Assembly (NCBI GenBank): GCA_030760725.1
Contig: JASWHV010000007.1
Coordinates: forward strand, 25,084,824 to 25,148,823
DNA: 64,000 bases
Direction: 5' to 3'
From: Neostapfia colusana
Lineage: Eukaryota; Streptophyta; Magnoliopsida; Poales; Poaceae
Positions 42,909 through 55,379 of this stretch are shown piece after piece. Under the pieces are notes generated by a model. The model saw only the letters and a program-made list of their open reading frames with translations. It was not told where the DNA came from and did no database searches. The number at the start of each line of letters is the position of its first letter. Positions within the stretch are counted from its first letter, which is position 1. The translations under genes were made by a program, and so were the position numbers.

Positions 42909-45900
42909 TGTAAAGGTCCCAAAAGTATGAATACAAAGAAACATGAGTTTGCACAAAATTGGTTGTCATGTGTATGAAAAAGGGGCTGGTTTCAACTTGT
43001 TACATATGATAACACATGAAAAATTGTTCAAAAACCAACTTAGGATTATTTGCATGTTTGGACCCTAGGTGGGTTAAGACCACAGAGTTGAAGTACTCAA
43101 ATGCAATGGAAGGGTTTAAAATCAGAAGTTAAACCAAATATTCAACTCAAATTTCAAATGAGGGGAGGACACAATGGTAATTCAAAACTGTTGTGTTCAA
43201 ACTCTTGTTTGTAGCAGCTAACACAAGAATCAAGTTGCATCTTTGTATTCCTTGGGTCCAAATTAGTGGTTGGGCAAAGTTTCAATAAATTTTGAAAAGG
43301 TTTGCTAACCATTTATCCAAATGGAGTTAAATGTGCAAAGAATTCAAATATATATTTGAATTTGGAGGGAATTTGTCTAACTACCCAAGTTCAGCTCAGA
43401 TTTTTGCTCCAAACATCTAAATGGGTCACTTGCCAAATTTTGGAAATCTTCTGAGGGCTAAGGAGGGACTGCATGTGGGGCCCACATGTCATTGGGAGAA
43501 GCTCAGTGTGCAAAAGATCTTCTGTCAGGGCAGTCCAAAGTCGCTGTTTTTCATCCTCCCCGCGAAGTAACGGCGCCACCGCGACACCCGGGCTGTTCTC
43601 ACCGCGCGACACCGGGGCTGACCAGAGCCACCTCCCCCCCTCACGATCGTCAAGATGACGACCTGTTTTCCCCGCGCTTATCACCGCAGCTCGCGCGTCG
43701 TCTCTGTTCCCATTCACGCGCACAACAGAGACCTGCCGGTGCCGCTTCCCGTTCGGCCTGTTGCGAACCGGCGTTGTTCCTCCGCTGCATGAGTGATCCA
43801 CGGAAAAAGTGAGTGCCAACACGTTCCCCAGCTAACCACGTCGCCACTCCGCTGTATTGTCGCTTCGTTTGGCCACAATTTGACGAATTCCGCCGAGCAC
43901 CGAGGCTCACCGGCGGGAAACCGAAGTGGTCTCACGTGGACAGCCCTACCGAAAGCTTCTCAGGCCCGAGAAAGAGCACCCTTGGACGCGCTAGGACCCC
44001 CTGATGCTCGTCCCCAAAGCTCAATCCATGATATGATCTACCGGGCTCGAATTTGAGAAAAGTTCTCCGGCGGGCACAATCCAACCTTCTGGTACGGAAA
44101 TCCCGAATTCGATCTCCGTTCTCGTTCTTAGCTCGTCAATTCTTGCACAAGGGACCGCCACTAGTCGGCGATCATCATCCCTTCACAACCCTAGCTGGAA
44201 AAAACACACGTAGACCGCATAAATTCCAGGTTTTCCGAGCTCAACCGCGGGGGAGGTCTCGGGTGCACGGTGAGACACCATTAGCCGCCGGTCCCGAGAA
44301 GTATTGAGGTTAGGTCGGGCTCCCTCATGGTTCACCGGTGCTGTAGATCCCTTGCACCGAGGTTTTGGCAGACTGGGTTGGCCGGGCGACGGTGCCGAAC
44401 TTGTACAGAGCCGCCGCACCATGGCCGGCTAGGTTAGAGCCACCGCCAGCCGGGGGAGAGGGTCCCATCGTGTTCAGCACATGAAATTAGGCCCTAGCGG
44501 CGAGGGAGGGCTCGGGGGATGGCCGGGAGACCGGAATCCGTCAAACTCCGGCGAGCCCGGCGACGCACGGGCGAGGGTGGCCGGAGGTTGAAGATGACCG
44601 GCGGGTCCCGCTCGTCAGTGACAGTAATTTAAATCTCTGATCGGCTGTGGCGCTGGGATCTCTTGTGGCTGCACGGGAAAAATCCAGTAGCCCCGTGTGG
44701 CTCGTCCCAGCGAGTGACACCTGTCCCCTGGACCCACAGTCAGCATTTGAACATTTTTGGATTTTCAGATTTAAGTTCAAAGTTTAAATAGCCACAACTT
44801 TGTGTAGGAGAATCCAAAAATTGTGAATCAAATTTTGTTGGATTCCTCTAACAGAGTACTATCCAAATATGAAACCCAATTTGTATGAAACTCATTTTTT
44901 AATTCTGGAAAATTCTTTAAAGCTTTTCAGCTAAAGAATTTTTGAGGGAGTTTGGATAATCCAAAAATCCTCAAATTTTGCAAGAATAGTCTTTAGGGTG
45001 TTAGTGAACCCCTTTAAACGTTTCAGCTCAATTGGAGTTGATTTGATCAGGGCAAGTCAGGATTTAAGTTGCTGGGTTCAATTGAATACAGAAACATTTT
45101 CAGGGAATTTCCAGAGTTTGGAAATTCATTTCTGGGCAGATCTTAGCTCCAAAAATGCTAGGAAAATTCATGCAAACATTATGAGCTATAATTAAAATTG
45201 TAGTTCACTAAGTTTGGCATGACCCATGTAATCTCAGAATTAATTCTTCTTTGCTTAATTGCTTAGAAAATTATTCTGAACAAACCAGTCAATGAAAAGT
45301 GCTAATTTTTGGTCCAGAGGGTTTTCTTGTGACAAGGAACTCACATGAAAATTCTCAGCTCCATTGGAGCTCTGGATCACCCCTGTTCTGTTTAACCTCT
45401 TAAGGTGATCAATAAAGAAGAGGGGAAAAACATTTAGCACTTGATCATGTTACTTAGACCCAAACCCAAACCACTAGCACCAGTGTCATTTTAAATTCTT
45501 AAACAGGGTTCCAGTTTTTGAAAACTTGTTATTGGAACTTGTAGCAAAGTCTTTACAATTAAACAATTGTGCATATGCATTACGTGTAGCATCTACGTGA
45601 AGGACTTCAAGTCATTGGAGTGGAGATCAAAGGAGGGAGGCAAGAGATCAAGCCAAGTGATCTTCACTAACTGAGTTATATATATTAGCCCCTGCAAAAC
45701 AAAGGCAATCCCCGGTTTGCATCAAAACTTACAAGTTTTTATTTGTATTCACTTTATACGTCTAGCATTTTAATTATTGCATTAAGTCTAGGTGGTATGA
45801 CACTCCAAATGCATGACCCAGAAAACCATGGAGTTAAATGTAGAATAGGTTATCAATTGATTATAACTGATGATCTCAAGTTAACAAAGTGGATTAAAAG

Positions 45901-47246
45901 AAGCAAAACTCGAGTAGGCAGTTTCCTACTCGTGAACCGAGGTTAAGGGGGATCAAACGGATGAGTTGGAAATTGATCCTCATAGTTGGGAATGGAGACC
46001 GGGCAGTGGATGGAAGGATCAAGGACGTGGTCCTGTGAACCTAGTCTATGTCTGAGTCGATTAAGACCCGTTCTCGTGTGCGGCCCGTTGGACAAGTTTG
46101 AGTTGTGTACCGGATGCATACTGGCTATATGGGACCCAGGAAACCGATGTAACATGTTAACCTGGGTGTCGAGGCATACCTCACCGTCTGATGCCGATGC
46201 TGAAAGGATAGAGAAGTTGGCTCTACGAGGGTTTGCCGTAGAGAGACTTAATCCCAGTCGGTGGGACCGGTTCGACATTTGGGTGTCGTGTGAAAGGTTG
46301 CCACGTACGGCGTCGGTGACGGTTGCTGTGTGCAACGTCGAGTACGGGCGTACGTGTCGTGTCAGCCGGGTGTTTTTGATTGCAATCACCGTCGCTCGCG
46401 GAATGGATCGAGCATACTTGTTCTCTGCGTCGTGACGTAGTAATAAACTGGGAAAAGTTAATAATGCTTCGTGGGTAATCCTCATAACGGAGATGAGGAA
46501 CGATCAACACTTCACTAAATTTAATTTCCACCTTGGGCTAGTAGCGTCGAGGCAAAGCGTTTCTTGTTTGATTGTGGAGCCTCGACGTTGATGGTGCAAG
46601 GTCCGTATGAGTCTAGGGTAGCTCACTAAAGTTACTTTCACCTCGGGCAAGTGACATCGAGATGAAGCGTTTCTTGTTTGATTGTGGAGTCTCGATATAA
46701 GTTACGCGAGGGTTATAAAAGTTGCTTAACACTTGAAGTAAGGACTTTCCGTCAGCTCAAGTTCATTGTTTGTGCAAACTTCTATAAGCAGCCCTCTATT
46801 TTCATCATGTAGAGTTTCATGACTAGGGTGATGGATTAGTCTTGCTGAGCTTCGTGCTCACAGATACTGCATGAGTTATTTTGCAGGTAATAACAGTACG
46901 CTGATATGTATGGGTGTCCGATGAGACTCGGAGCTCTCCAAGTGGCGAACTCATTGCAACCCCTGCCGCTGCTATTGTGATAGTGTTGCTAGCGAGAAGG
47001 GTCCGCGGGCTGGACACCTTCTCTGTTGCTTAGCATAGGTATGAGACGTGAGTGTAATAGTCTTCTGCTGTATAATATTTTGAGAAGTATTTGTAAAATT
47101 TACACTTTGTAAGCTTCCACTTGATTTATGTAATATGATGCTTTATTATGTGTGCTGTTGGGTGCCGCATCGCGCGGCACCACCCAATGCGATTCCCGGG
47201 CGAGGTGCCCCGTCCCCGTGAGTGATCAGGACGGCGGGCCCTCACA
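42909..47246 (+). repeat. TE-E right (3') LTR, 4338 bases
   Basis: Near-identical to the left LTR. One clear indel: about 20 bases around 46350 absent from the left LTR near 35750. Stem-loops at 46544-46588 and 46654-46698; the second has one mismatch here (C against A). Confidence 0.95.
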
Positions 47247-47251
47247 CTCGT

Positions 47252-47286
47252 TTGCTATAGTATATAATTTGCACGAATCAGTGTTG
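47252..47286 (-). repeat. TE-C 5' LTR, part 2 (between TE-E and TE-F)
   Basis: 35 bases that match 16112-16150 of the other TE-C LTR (TTGCTATAGTA, then CACGAATCAG). The last five, TGTTG, are the left copy of the TE-F target duplication. Confidence 0.88.
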
Positions 47287-50200
47287 TGTAAAAGTCCCAA
47301 AAACGTGAATGTAAAGAAACAAATGGTTGAACGTCATTGTGTCTCGGGTTCATGAAAAATGGGACTTACAAAAACGTTCTTATACGGGATGGTATACGTG
47401 GGGTTCAACAACATGGGTTCAAGCATTCATTGGAATGTGTTGGACCAAGGTGGAGTTATACTCATGTGTAAATCATGTGCATAAGAAACAATTAAAAGAA
47501 GATCTTTAGACTAAAAGGCTAAGCTCAAATTGCCACCAAACTTTTGAATACACATGGAGGAGATTTATGGTGGCAACTTTCTGCTTTTTAGGGTGAGCCA
47601 AAAAGGAGTGAATTATGCTCATGTTTGAATTTGTGCTTAATTCAAATTTGAGGGGCAAATTCAAACTGAAATTGTGAGGTTCAGATTAGGACCAAGAGGG
47701 AATCAAGCATGGGCTTTGAGCAAACCAAATGTTGCACTCAAATTCAAATGGGTCATCACAAAGGAGGTTTTCAAACTGTGGGTTCAAAGTTTATATTTGC
47801 AGCAACCAAATTTAAAAGTTGAGTCCATATTTGAAACCTCAGCTCCAAATTTGTGGGAATACAAATTTTTACCACATTTGGAAGTGTTCCGGCTAAGCTT
47901 TTACAATAGGACATAAAAGGGTATTTGAATTCAAATTCAAATTTGAACTTGGATGAAACTTTGTCCTATGTCCAAATGAATTTCCAAATTTGAGCTCCAC
48001 ATATTGGAATTTATTACCTACCAAAATGAGGAGATATTTGTGAGGATTTTGCGGATAAGAAGAGGGAATAGAGGGGTGGACCCCACATGTCATAGTGCCA
48101 AATTAACTTGCAGTCGAAGTCATCCTCTTTGTTCAGACTCGAACACACCCGGGACTGCTCCGAGCGCCACCGAGGGCTGGGAACCGCCACCTCCTCGCTG
48201 ATTTTGTTACGGTGGCGACCAGCTCGTGCGTGTGTTGAGGGTCCAGCGTATTCTTTTGGCTCACTAGAGGAAGCACGGGTTTGCTTCCTCGCGCTGAAAG
48301 AACAGACTCCCGGCCGCCCTGATGATCGATCGGGAGCCGCCCCAAACTTTTGCCATCAAGCGCCCATCTCTCCTCGACGCTTTCCAACCATCTGCAGATC
48401 GTCCCCGGCCTTTCCCCGCCGCAACCGAGCCGTTCTTCTTCCGGCAAAACAGAGCCACGCCACCTCCACTGCTCCACGACGTTCGGCCGTTCCAGCGCCT
48501 CTCCGGCACAACCAACATGACTCAAAGGTGCGCCATGGTGTCTAGATCATCATCTAGGACCCCCTTGCTCTTCCCCAACGCCGGCTCGCTGGAATTTGGT
48601 TTTTGGCGCCGGCGCACGTGAAGAACCGACACTAGCAAGTTTCTGAAATTAGCTCAAATCGCTTGATAATCCGTTCTACAATTCAAACCACAGCTACTAG
48701 GATTCCTAGTGCCTTCCCACGCCAAAGCACGAAGCAAACCGCCCCTCCTCCGCCCCGGGCGACGAGAAATTGTCGCTGGCGGCTAAAACCGCTGCGGTCC
48801 ACGGTGACAACTGGTTTGCCGCCATTTTCTGCGGGAGTTGATCTCTGTTCCACGTTCCCCGACCACTAGGGTTGCTATAGGGCATCGTAGATCGCAGGGA
48901 GAAGCTTCGGACACGCCGGAACGCGTTGATGCCGAGCTCCCGAGCCGCCCCGCCGATGCCGACCCACCTACGACCGTTTTCATGCGGGGAAAACTTGCCC
49001 GGCTGCTAGGCCACGGTGTGAGGAGCGTGTAGGGCAAAACCGGAGCAAAAACGGTGGAGAAATGAGGGAGAACGGGGCGCGCCACCCTTCTGTATGGCGT
49101 GCACCCGCGGGCTCTGGCGAGAGGTTGAAGAAACACCTGACCCGTGGGCCCCATTTTTGAATTGTTCTGTGTAGAATTCAAACAGAAAGTTGTTCAAACT
49201 TTAGAACCTCATAACTTTTGCTAGGAAACTCCAAATTTAGTGATTTAAATTGGGTTGGATTCAGATTGAAAAATTCTATCCAAATAAGCAACCCAATTTG
49301 TTGGAAAATCATTATTAAATTCTGTAAAATTCGTTAAAGCTTTTCAGAAAAAGAATTTTAGAGGGAGTTTGGTTCATTCAAAAATCCTCAAATTTTGCCA
49401 GAGTATTCTTTAGGATGTTATTTAGCTCCTGTAAAAATTTCAGATCATTTGGAGTTTATTTGGTTAGGAGAATTCTGATTTCAAGTTTCTGTATTCAAAT
49501 GAATACAGAAACAATTCCAGAGAATTTCTAAAACTTGGAAAGTCAGTTTTGGGAAATTAATACTTCCAAAATTCCTAGGAAAATTCATAAATACTCCCTG
49601 AGATGTGTTTGAAATTTTGATTCACTTGAATTTGCATGAAAATGCAAATTTAGCCGGAATTAATTGTTTTTTGCCTAAATGCTTAGGGAATTGTTCTGGA
49701 TGAACTACTCACTGAACAATTCTGAATTTTGTTCCAGAATGTCTTCTTGTGACAAGGAACTGACAGGAAAATTCTCAGAAAAATTTGAGCTTTGGATCAG
49801 TACTTTGTGATACAACAGTCCTAGGAGAAAATGCAACAATTAGGAAGCACACATAGCACTTGATCATATTGCTTAACCCAAACCCAAACCACTAGCACCA
49901 GTGTCATTTTAAATTCTTAAACAGAGTTCCAGTTTTAAACTTGTCATTAGAACTTGATAGCAAAAGAGTTACAAATAAACACATATGCATATTCATAACG
50001 TGTAGCATCTACGTGAAGATTGTGAAGCAATCGAAGTGGAGATCAAAGAGGGAGGAAAGCAAGTGATCAAGCCTCAAGTGGTCTTCACTAACTGAATATA
50101 TACTTAGTCACCTGCAAAGCCAAGGCAAGCTCCGGTTTGCATTTAAGTTGTTCTGTAAAGTTTTTACTTTGTTCACTACTATGGATTAAAAGTTTGTATG

Positions 50201-51526
50201 TGCATTAGGTTAGGAATGTTTTATACTCCAAATGCACGACCAAGGAAGCCCTCGAGTCAAGGGTAGAAGTCGTATCCCCGCTGTGGAATAAAACCGTGCT
50301 AAATAGGTTATGACATCCAGTAGAAGTCGAGTAGTTGGAATCTACTCGCGAGTTATAGTTCGGGATCACACAGGAATGGTTTAAAGAGGCAAACTAAAGT
50401 TTATGTTTCCAAAGATGAGACCGGGCAGGAGGGTTAGGCAGCGACAAGACGAGGTCTTGGTCGAGTAGCTCTGCCTGTGTCGGTTAAGGACCGAAGCATG
50501 TGCAGCCCCGCTGAGCAAGTATTGAGTTGTGCACCGGATACTTACTGCTATATGGGACCCAGGAAACCGATGTACCAGGTTAACTGGATTGTTTAGACAT
50601 ACCACATCGAGACCTATGAGCTTGAGACGGCGCGACCGGTTCTACAGTCGGGTGTCCTGCGAAAGATTGTCACATACGACGTAATGAAGGACGCCAGATT
50701 TGGGGTCTTCAGAGGCGGGCGTATGTGTCGAGTTATCCGGGCAGTGTTTGATTTGAATCACCGTCCCTCGCGGTTATGAGTACCGCTTGCTCACTGTGTT
50801 GTGACGTAGTAAGCAAGTTGTGTGAGAACGGTTTGCAAAGTTTTAATTGCTGCTATGATAATTGGAATTGCATGAAAACCATGTCTGAAGTAGTGATAGA
50901 CCAAATTAAAGTTATTTTCCATCTTTGGACAAGTAACATTGGAATGCAGTGTTTCTTGTTTGATTGTGGAGTTCCAATGTTGCTGGGCGCAAGGTCACTA
51001 CTGTGATGGCTAAAATCTGAAAGTTAAGGATGAACGTGTAGGCGAGTCTTTATGCAACTTAATTGTTTACGGTCTTAAGTTACTTTCATGTAGAGTTGCA
51101 TCCTTTAGAAGAGACGGTTAAGTCTTGCTGAGCCTTTGTGCTCACTCTTTCTATATGAGTGGTTTTGCAGGTTAACATAGACGCATATGAAGAAGGTTGT
51201 CCGGTGAGACTTGGAGACTCCGAGTCATGTAACACATGGAAAACCAGCCGCTGCCATGTCTTCGTGTTGCTAGCGAGAGGAGTCCACGTGCTGGACCTCT
51301 TCTCGAGTGCTCATTAGTTATTCGACGTGAGTGGTATGTAGTCTTCCGCTGTAGCTATTTGATGTAAATTATTTACAAAGAACATTTGTAAGCTTCCGCT
51401 TCTGATTTATGTTATACATTTTTCCTTATATGTGTGTTGTTGGGTGCCGCATAACACGACACCACCCAATGTGATTCCCGGGCGAGCGGCACGGCCCCGT
51501 GACACGGGTGTCGGGGTCCCCTCACA
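47287..51526 (+). mobile_element. TE-F: solo LTR related to TE-E, 4240 bases
   Basis: Starts TGTAAAAGTCCC and ends CCCTCACA like the TE-E LTR, with perfect 5-base duplication TGTTG (47282-47286, 51527-51531) and no internal region. The empty site exists in TE-C's other LTR (CGTTG near 16152). Aligns to the TE-E LTR in blocks with much divergence, so it is a sister family or old copy. It arose by recombination between two LTRs. It has one stem-loop (50936-50980). Confidence 0.92.
50936..50980 (+). other. Covarying stem-loop in TE-F
   Basis: Arms ACATTGGAAT (50936-50945) and GTTCCAATGT (50971-50980), loop of 25 bases with the same TTTCTTGTTTGATTGTGGA core as in TE-E. Compared with TE-E hairpin 2, three more pairs have changed on both sides. 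Unlike TE-E, I find only one copy here. Confidence 0.8.
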
Positions 51527-51531
51527 TGTTG

Positions 51532-53179
51532 AATCCAAAAAAACTCCAGGAAATTAAAAAAATCCCAGTAATGTGGTTGCATGGGTTTTTAGAGGATTGC
51601 TAATGACAAGTATGTTTTATTTGGATTTTGGATGGAGGGATGTCATTAGTAGGAAGGTTACACACTCCTACTAGTATTTGCTAATTAACTAATTGAGTTA
51701 GTGTGATTACCAGCAACTAACAGTATCCTGAACTTGTTTTGGTCATTTTCGCATGTTACTACCTTCTAATGGTCCATTCCTATTTTTAGGGATTTTTCTG
51801 AAATTTTTCTGCACTGAGAAATGCCTTTTACAAGCTTTTGTGTACATTGGTGGGTGTCTCTAGCATTTTGTCTGTGTACAGCTGCTGGCAGGCAGGCCTG
51901 GGGTCCTCAGGTCCCTGTTTCATGGGCCTTAACCCAACCCACAGCCGCTGGGTCTCTGGTTCACAAGGACCGAGCCCACATAGGCTCAGGCGGGCGTGCG
52001 GGTGGGCCGGCGCCCGCGTGACACTGAGTCAGCAGCCACACCCGCGTTCCTGCCTGCATGACCCGCCACCGGGCTGCCACGTGAGCGGACGGCCGAGAGT
52101 GGCTGCCAGCGCGGCGGAGGCAGCCGGCGGCTAGCCGGGGTCGCACCGCCCTTGCTACCTGGCCTGTTCTAAGGTCTTGTCGGGGTCCCTTTCGTCGCGG
52201 GGAATTTTATGGAAGTGGCCCTAGGCCGAGGGGGTCATCAGAGCGACTGTTGAGGCTCGTTGGAGATGGCTTGGCGTTGGTGCACCGTGGAATCGCAGGT
52301 ACGCTCGCTTTTGCCCAAGTTTGGGTGCTCCTACATGATAGTTGGGTCACGGGGAAGCTGCCACAAGGCTCAGCCGGGCCGGGGAAGTCCCCACGGGGGC
52401 CGGCGGTGTGTCGAGGTGGCTACGTGGGTCCGTGCTTGGTGGGTGTCCGCCTAGGGGCTTCGAACTCGAACACTTGCGTAGGGGAAAACGTCGTGCGTGG
52501 TCTAGAGAAGCGGTGGAAGCGAGTAATCGGACTATGGCGGCTTACCGGAGTAGCGCGGCGGCGACGGTCAGACTTGAGGAAGAATCACCGCCTTGCGAAA
52601 TTGGATACCGGGTGGCCTCCTCTACCGCTCAATCGGGTGCTAGGTTGCTCGGTGGTGATGGTGTGGGGAAGAATGGGGGAAGAGGCGTCCTTTTCTAGCC
52701 GGTGGAAGGCGGTTTCACCGACGAGGCGGTGTGGCGCGGCGGTGCGGAGTTAAGGCGCCGAATTACGGGACGGGGACTCGGCGGACGGCGGGCGACGGAA
52801 TGGGTGATACGGGCGGCGCGCAGCGATGGGATGGTGGGGCGTCCCATCGCTGGATTCCCGGAGGCGTGGTGTCGGCCTAGGGGCTGGGTGCGGGCGTGCG
52901 GGAAGTAGGGGGGGGGCGGTGGCGCGGTCGGGCCGCGGGCACATGCGTGAGGAAGGGCTGGGCCGGCTTACGGGCCGCGTGGAGGAGAGGGGAGGAAAGG
53001 AGAAGCGGGCCGGGCTGCAGGGAGAAGTGGGTGGCGCTAGGGAAAATGGGTGGGCCGGGCTGGAAGGGGCTCCATCCCCTCTTTTTTTTTTCTTTTTCTT
53101 TTTCTCTTTCTTGTTGTTTTGACTTTGAATTTTTATTTTGAATCAAAACTTTCATTCCTTTGAATTTGTGGCTGTTACA
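51532..53179 (-). repeat. TE-C 5' LTR, part 3 (outer end)
   Basis: Matches 16155-17160. Contains a GC-rich block (51890-53080) with about 620 bases that the other LTR lacks. Ends TGTTACA at 53179, where low-copy DNA begins. Confidence 0.88.
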
Positions 53180-53363
53180 AGATTTTTTAAAAAAATAGAG
53201 TATGACAAATGCGAACAGTATCGATGCAACAAACCGTGGGCTATATGTTTATATCTCATGGAGATGGCATACAACTAAGAACTGACTAACAACTCAGTGA
53301 TAATCTCCAGACGGGACAACGGACTAACAGCTTTATTCTGTTGAGCAACTAATCTGCCGCTGA

Positions 53364-53882
53364 TTACTTGCCGTGATCACCATGCTTGCGCTGACGGTAC
53401 TGTAGGCCGTACACGACACCTTCCCACACCACAATTAAGTTATGCGAAGGATCCGTCCTCTTCCTCCTTTTGTATGAGGTAAACTCAAAATCCGGATGGT
53501 TGGAAAACCACATGCACGCCTGCACCAACACGCGCATGGAGACGACGAAGGCAATTGTTGGCCGATGCGGTGAGACCAACCTCTCGGAAAAAGAGGTGCT
53601 GCTGCTACTTCTCTCCCATGTCCCGTCCTCATCCATCGGCTCTTCCTTCCCATGCATCCATGGTTGGGGCGGGAGCCGGGAGTAGCTGGAGCTACTGGGC
53701 CGGCGGACGCGGAGATCCGCAGGGAGGAGGAAGCAGAAGAGCACGAGCACGACATGGACTACTTCTTCGGCTCTGGCATAGCGGCCATCGGCGGCAGGCC
53801 CAAATGTTAGCATCCGGTTCCTTCCTGTGAACACATTGCGTGTCAAAAGTAAACTTGGCATGTTCGATTGTGATGGACGCAT
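53364..53882 (-). other. Unrecognised open frame of 172 codons
   Basis: Open on the - strand from Met at 53882 to 53364. It has a hydrophobic stretch VVHVVLVLFCFLLPADL near residue 45 and a basic patch SYKRRKRTD near residue 135. The + strand of the same stretch has an acidic frame around 53700-53790 ending MDYFFGSGIAAIGGRPKC, so the coding strand is unclear. I do not recognise either. It may be a host gene fragment or chance in a GC-rich stretch. Confidence 0.25.
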
Positions 53883-54687
53883 TGATCACTAAATACCTCC
53901 GTATTCAGCCGTTGTCATTTTCAACAACATGGGGCGGTGGTTCAAATGTTCACCAGTTTGAAAACTACGAATTGTTCTCCAGCTTCTGAATTTATTTTTT
54001 ACATGATGTGTTCCATGTGAAATTTACTCATATGCCAATGGACAACAGGGATGTATAAATCTAATATAAGTGTGACTTGCTTTGGCTACTGCATTGAGGT
54101 TTTACTCTAATAGCTGGTACGTGCTAGTGAAGTACTCAGTTCCTAGAAAGATATTAATGATTTGTTCAGCCTATAATGAGTGCTTTTGACGGGCAATGTG
54201 ACTTGTATGATCTTCGGTCTCGGAACTAGCTGATTTCAGACTCAGAGGTCGCATTGATGTTTTACCCGACTTTGTGCTGCCCCTTGCGTTTTGAGTACTA
54301 CTGATTTCTGGTGATTACAGTGGAAAAGTGTCATAAGCCTGAATTTTTTCTTTTTGAAAAAATTGCATGCTTGGTACCGAAAATGGACCTCCACTGGTGG
54401 CTTCAGAATAAGCAGTACATTCCCTTTGTCCTTTGTGCCATTACACTGGATTTGTGTTGACTTTGTTTTTCTTTAAACTTGCGTTTGAAGGGACTTTGCA
54501 TAGACTTGCCAAGAATTTTCAGAAACGTCTATGTTGGATACTGACGGCACGGTTTCTAGTCTAAGAGGCTAATCCACTTGCACCTGAGTTGCAAATACGC
54601 TATTTGCTTGGGAGGACAAATAATATGTTAAATCAGATCAAAAGTGCCATTAGAGAAATGTTCTGCCATTCTACACTAAATGGTTGC

Positions 54688-54840
54688 TAAGGGGTCGTTT
54701 GAATCAAAGGAAATTTAAAGCAATTTTGGAGGAATGGCTTCATATGGAAAGGAATCTTGACGATGCGTTTAGAATGAAGGAACAGTGTGTTTCATTCCTG
54801 AGGAAAGGAAGCTGCCCCACATCCATTTCATTAAAAAAAC
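54688..54840 (+). mobile_element. Possible MITE fragment
   Basis: TAAGGGGTCGTTTGAATCAA resembles the terminal repeats of grass MITEs (GGG-TCGTTTGG-type). I do not find the matching inverted end downstream, so if real it is truncated. Confidence 0.25.
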
Positions 54841-55205
54841 ATTCACTTCGAGGCAAGGCAAAGAATCTTCGCTTGCTCTCTCTCTCAGCTGCTCTGCTCT
54901 GTCCATCATTCATGGTGACTAATCAGCAGCACAAGACGAAGCCGCTATGGCCAAAGAAAACACACTCCGCTCGGTCTGGCCATCATCCTCCACCTAATGG
55001 CTAGTGGCTGCTTCTTTTCCACCTTTTTCTTAGTGTAAACCGTGGTGCTTGTGAGCAGCAAGCACGCAGGACATGCAGCAGGGGGTGGCCTAGGCAAGGA
55101 CAGAAAAGGAAATTGGAGCGAGATATGACCGATATTTTTTTCTATTATGATCTGCTACATCATTAGAAATCATATTAATTTATTGTGTATCTAAAGCAAA
55201 TTGTT

Positions 55206-55364
55206 GAAGGGCAAGCCTGGCGCAGTGGTAGAGTGTCTCCACTTGTGTCCTGGAGGTCCTGGGTTCGAATCAGACTCCTTGTAAAATAAGCAAGGGGAAG
55301 GCTGCCTAGAAATCCCCTTCCCCAGACCCCACAACGTGTGGGAACTTTCAGCACTGGGTATGTC
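55206..55364 (+). mobile_element. Au-like SINE with perfect 15-base target duplication
   Basis: 159 bases flanked by CTAAAGCAAATTGTT (55191-55205 and 55365-55379). Internal Pol III promoter: A-box region TGGCGCAGTGGTAGAGTG (55218-55235) and B-box GGTTCGAATC (55262-55271). The body has the CCTTCCCCAGACCCCACA segment and the end GCACTGGGTATG typical of the grass Au SINE family. It would be copied by LINE machinery. The perfect duplication suggests a fairly recent insertion. Confidence 0.9.
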
Positions 55365-55379
55365 CTAAAGCAAATTGTT

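Larger units (their letters stand above)
32306..47246 (+). mobile_element. TE-E: Tekay-like chromovirus, 14.9 kb, structurally complete
   Basis: LTRs of 4317 and 4338 bases, perfect 5-base duplication CTCGT (32301-32305, 47247-47251), initiator-Met primer site, 1.7 kb leader, gag-protease, pol with chromodomain and polypurine tract. In a sample of about 500 bases I count roughly eight differences between LTRs, so it is a young insertion compared with TE-A. A one-base deletion near 39872 splits protease from RT and three stops interrupt pol, so this copy is not autonomous. It sits in the 5' LTR of TE-C, opposite in orientation. Confidence 0.95.
15421..53179 (-). mobile_element. TE-C: Tekay-like chromovirus, split by TE-D, TE-E and TE-F
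   Basis: On the - strand: 5' LTR (53179 to 30537, minus inserts), initiator-Met primer site (30533), an extra frame before gag (30363-29443), gag (28780-27690), protease, RT (split by TE-D), RNase H, integrase, chromodomain-like end (17589-17233) and 3' LTR (17160 leftward). Sequence left after removing inserts is contiguous at each junction. The reassembled 5' LTR is about 3.45 kb, the size known for Tekay-type elements. All domains are decayed. This is the oldest layer of the nest; its own target duplication cannot be seen because the left end is outside the window. Confidence 0.88.
53180..55190. other. Low-copy spacer, no recognised gene
   Basis: The only stretch in the window without an identified mobile element, apart from the SINE that follows. 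Mostly AT-rich; 53380-53830 is GC-richer and could hold a degraded exon. I see no conserved protein, tRNA or rRNA. A MITE-like start is at 54688. Confidence 0.55.

Noticed and set aside
52250..52753. 167-codon frame on the + strand
   Set aside because: Inside the TE-C 5' LTR, on the strand opposite to the element, in a block lost from the other LTR; composition alone explains it.
55206..55364. Functional tRNA gene at the A/B boxes
   Set aside because: There is no full cloverleaf; the body continues with SINE sequence and is flanked by a target duplication.
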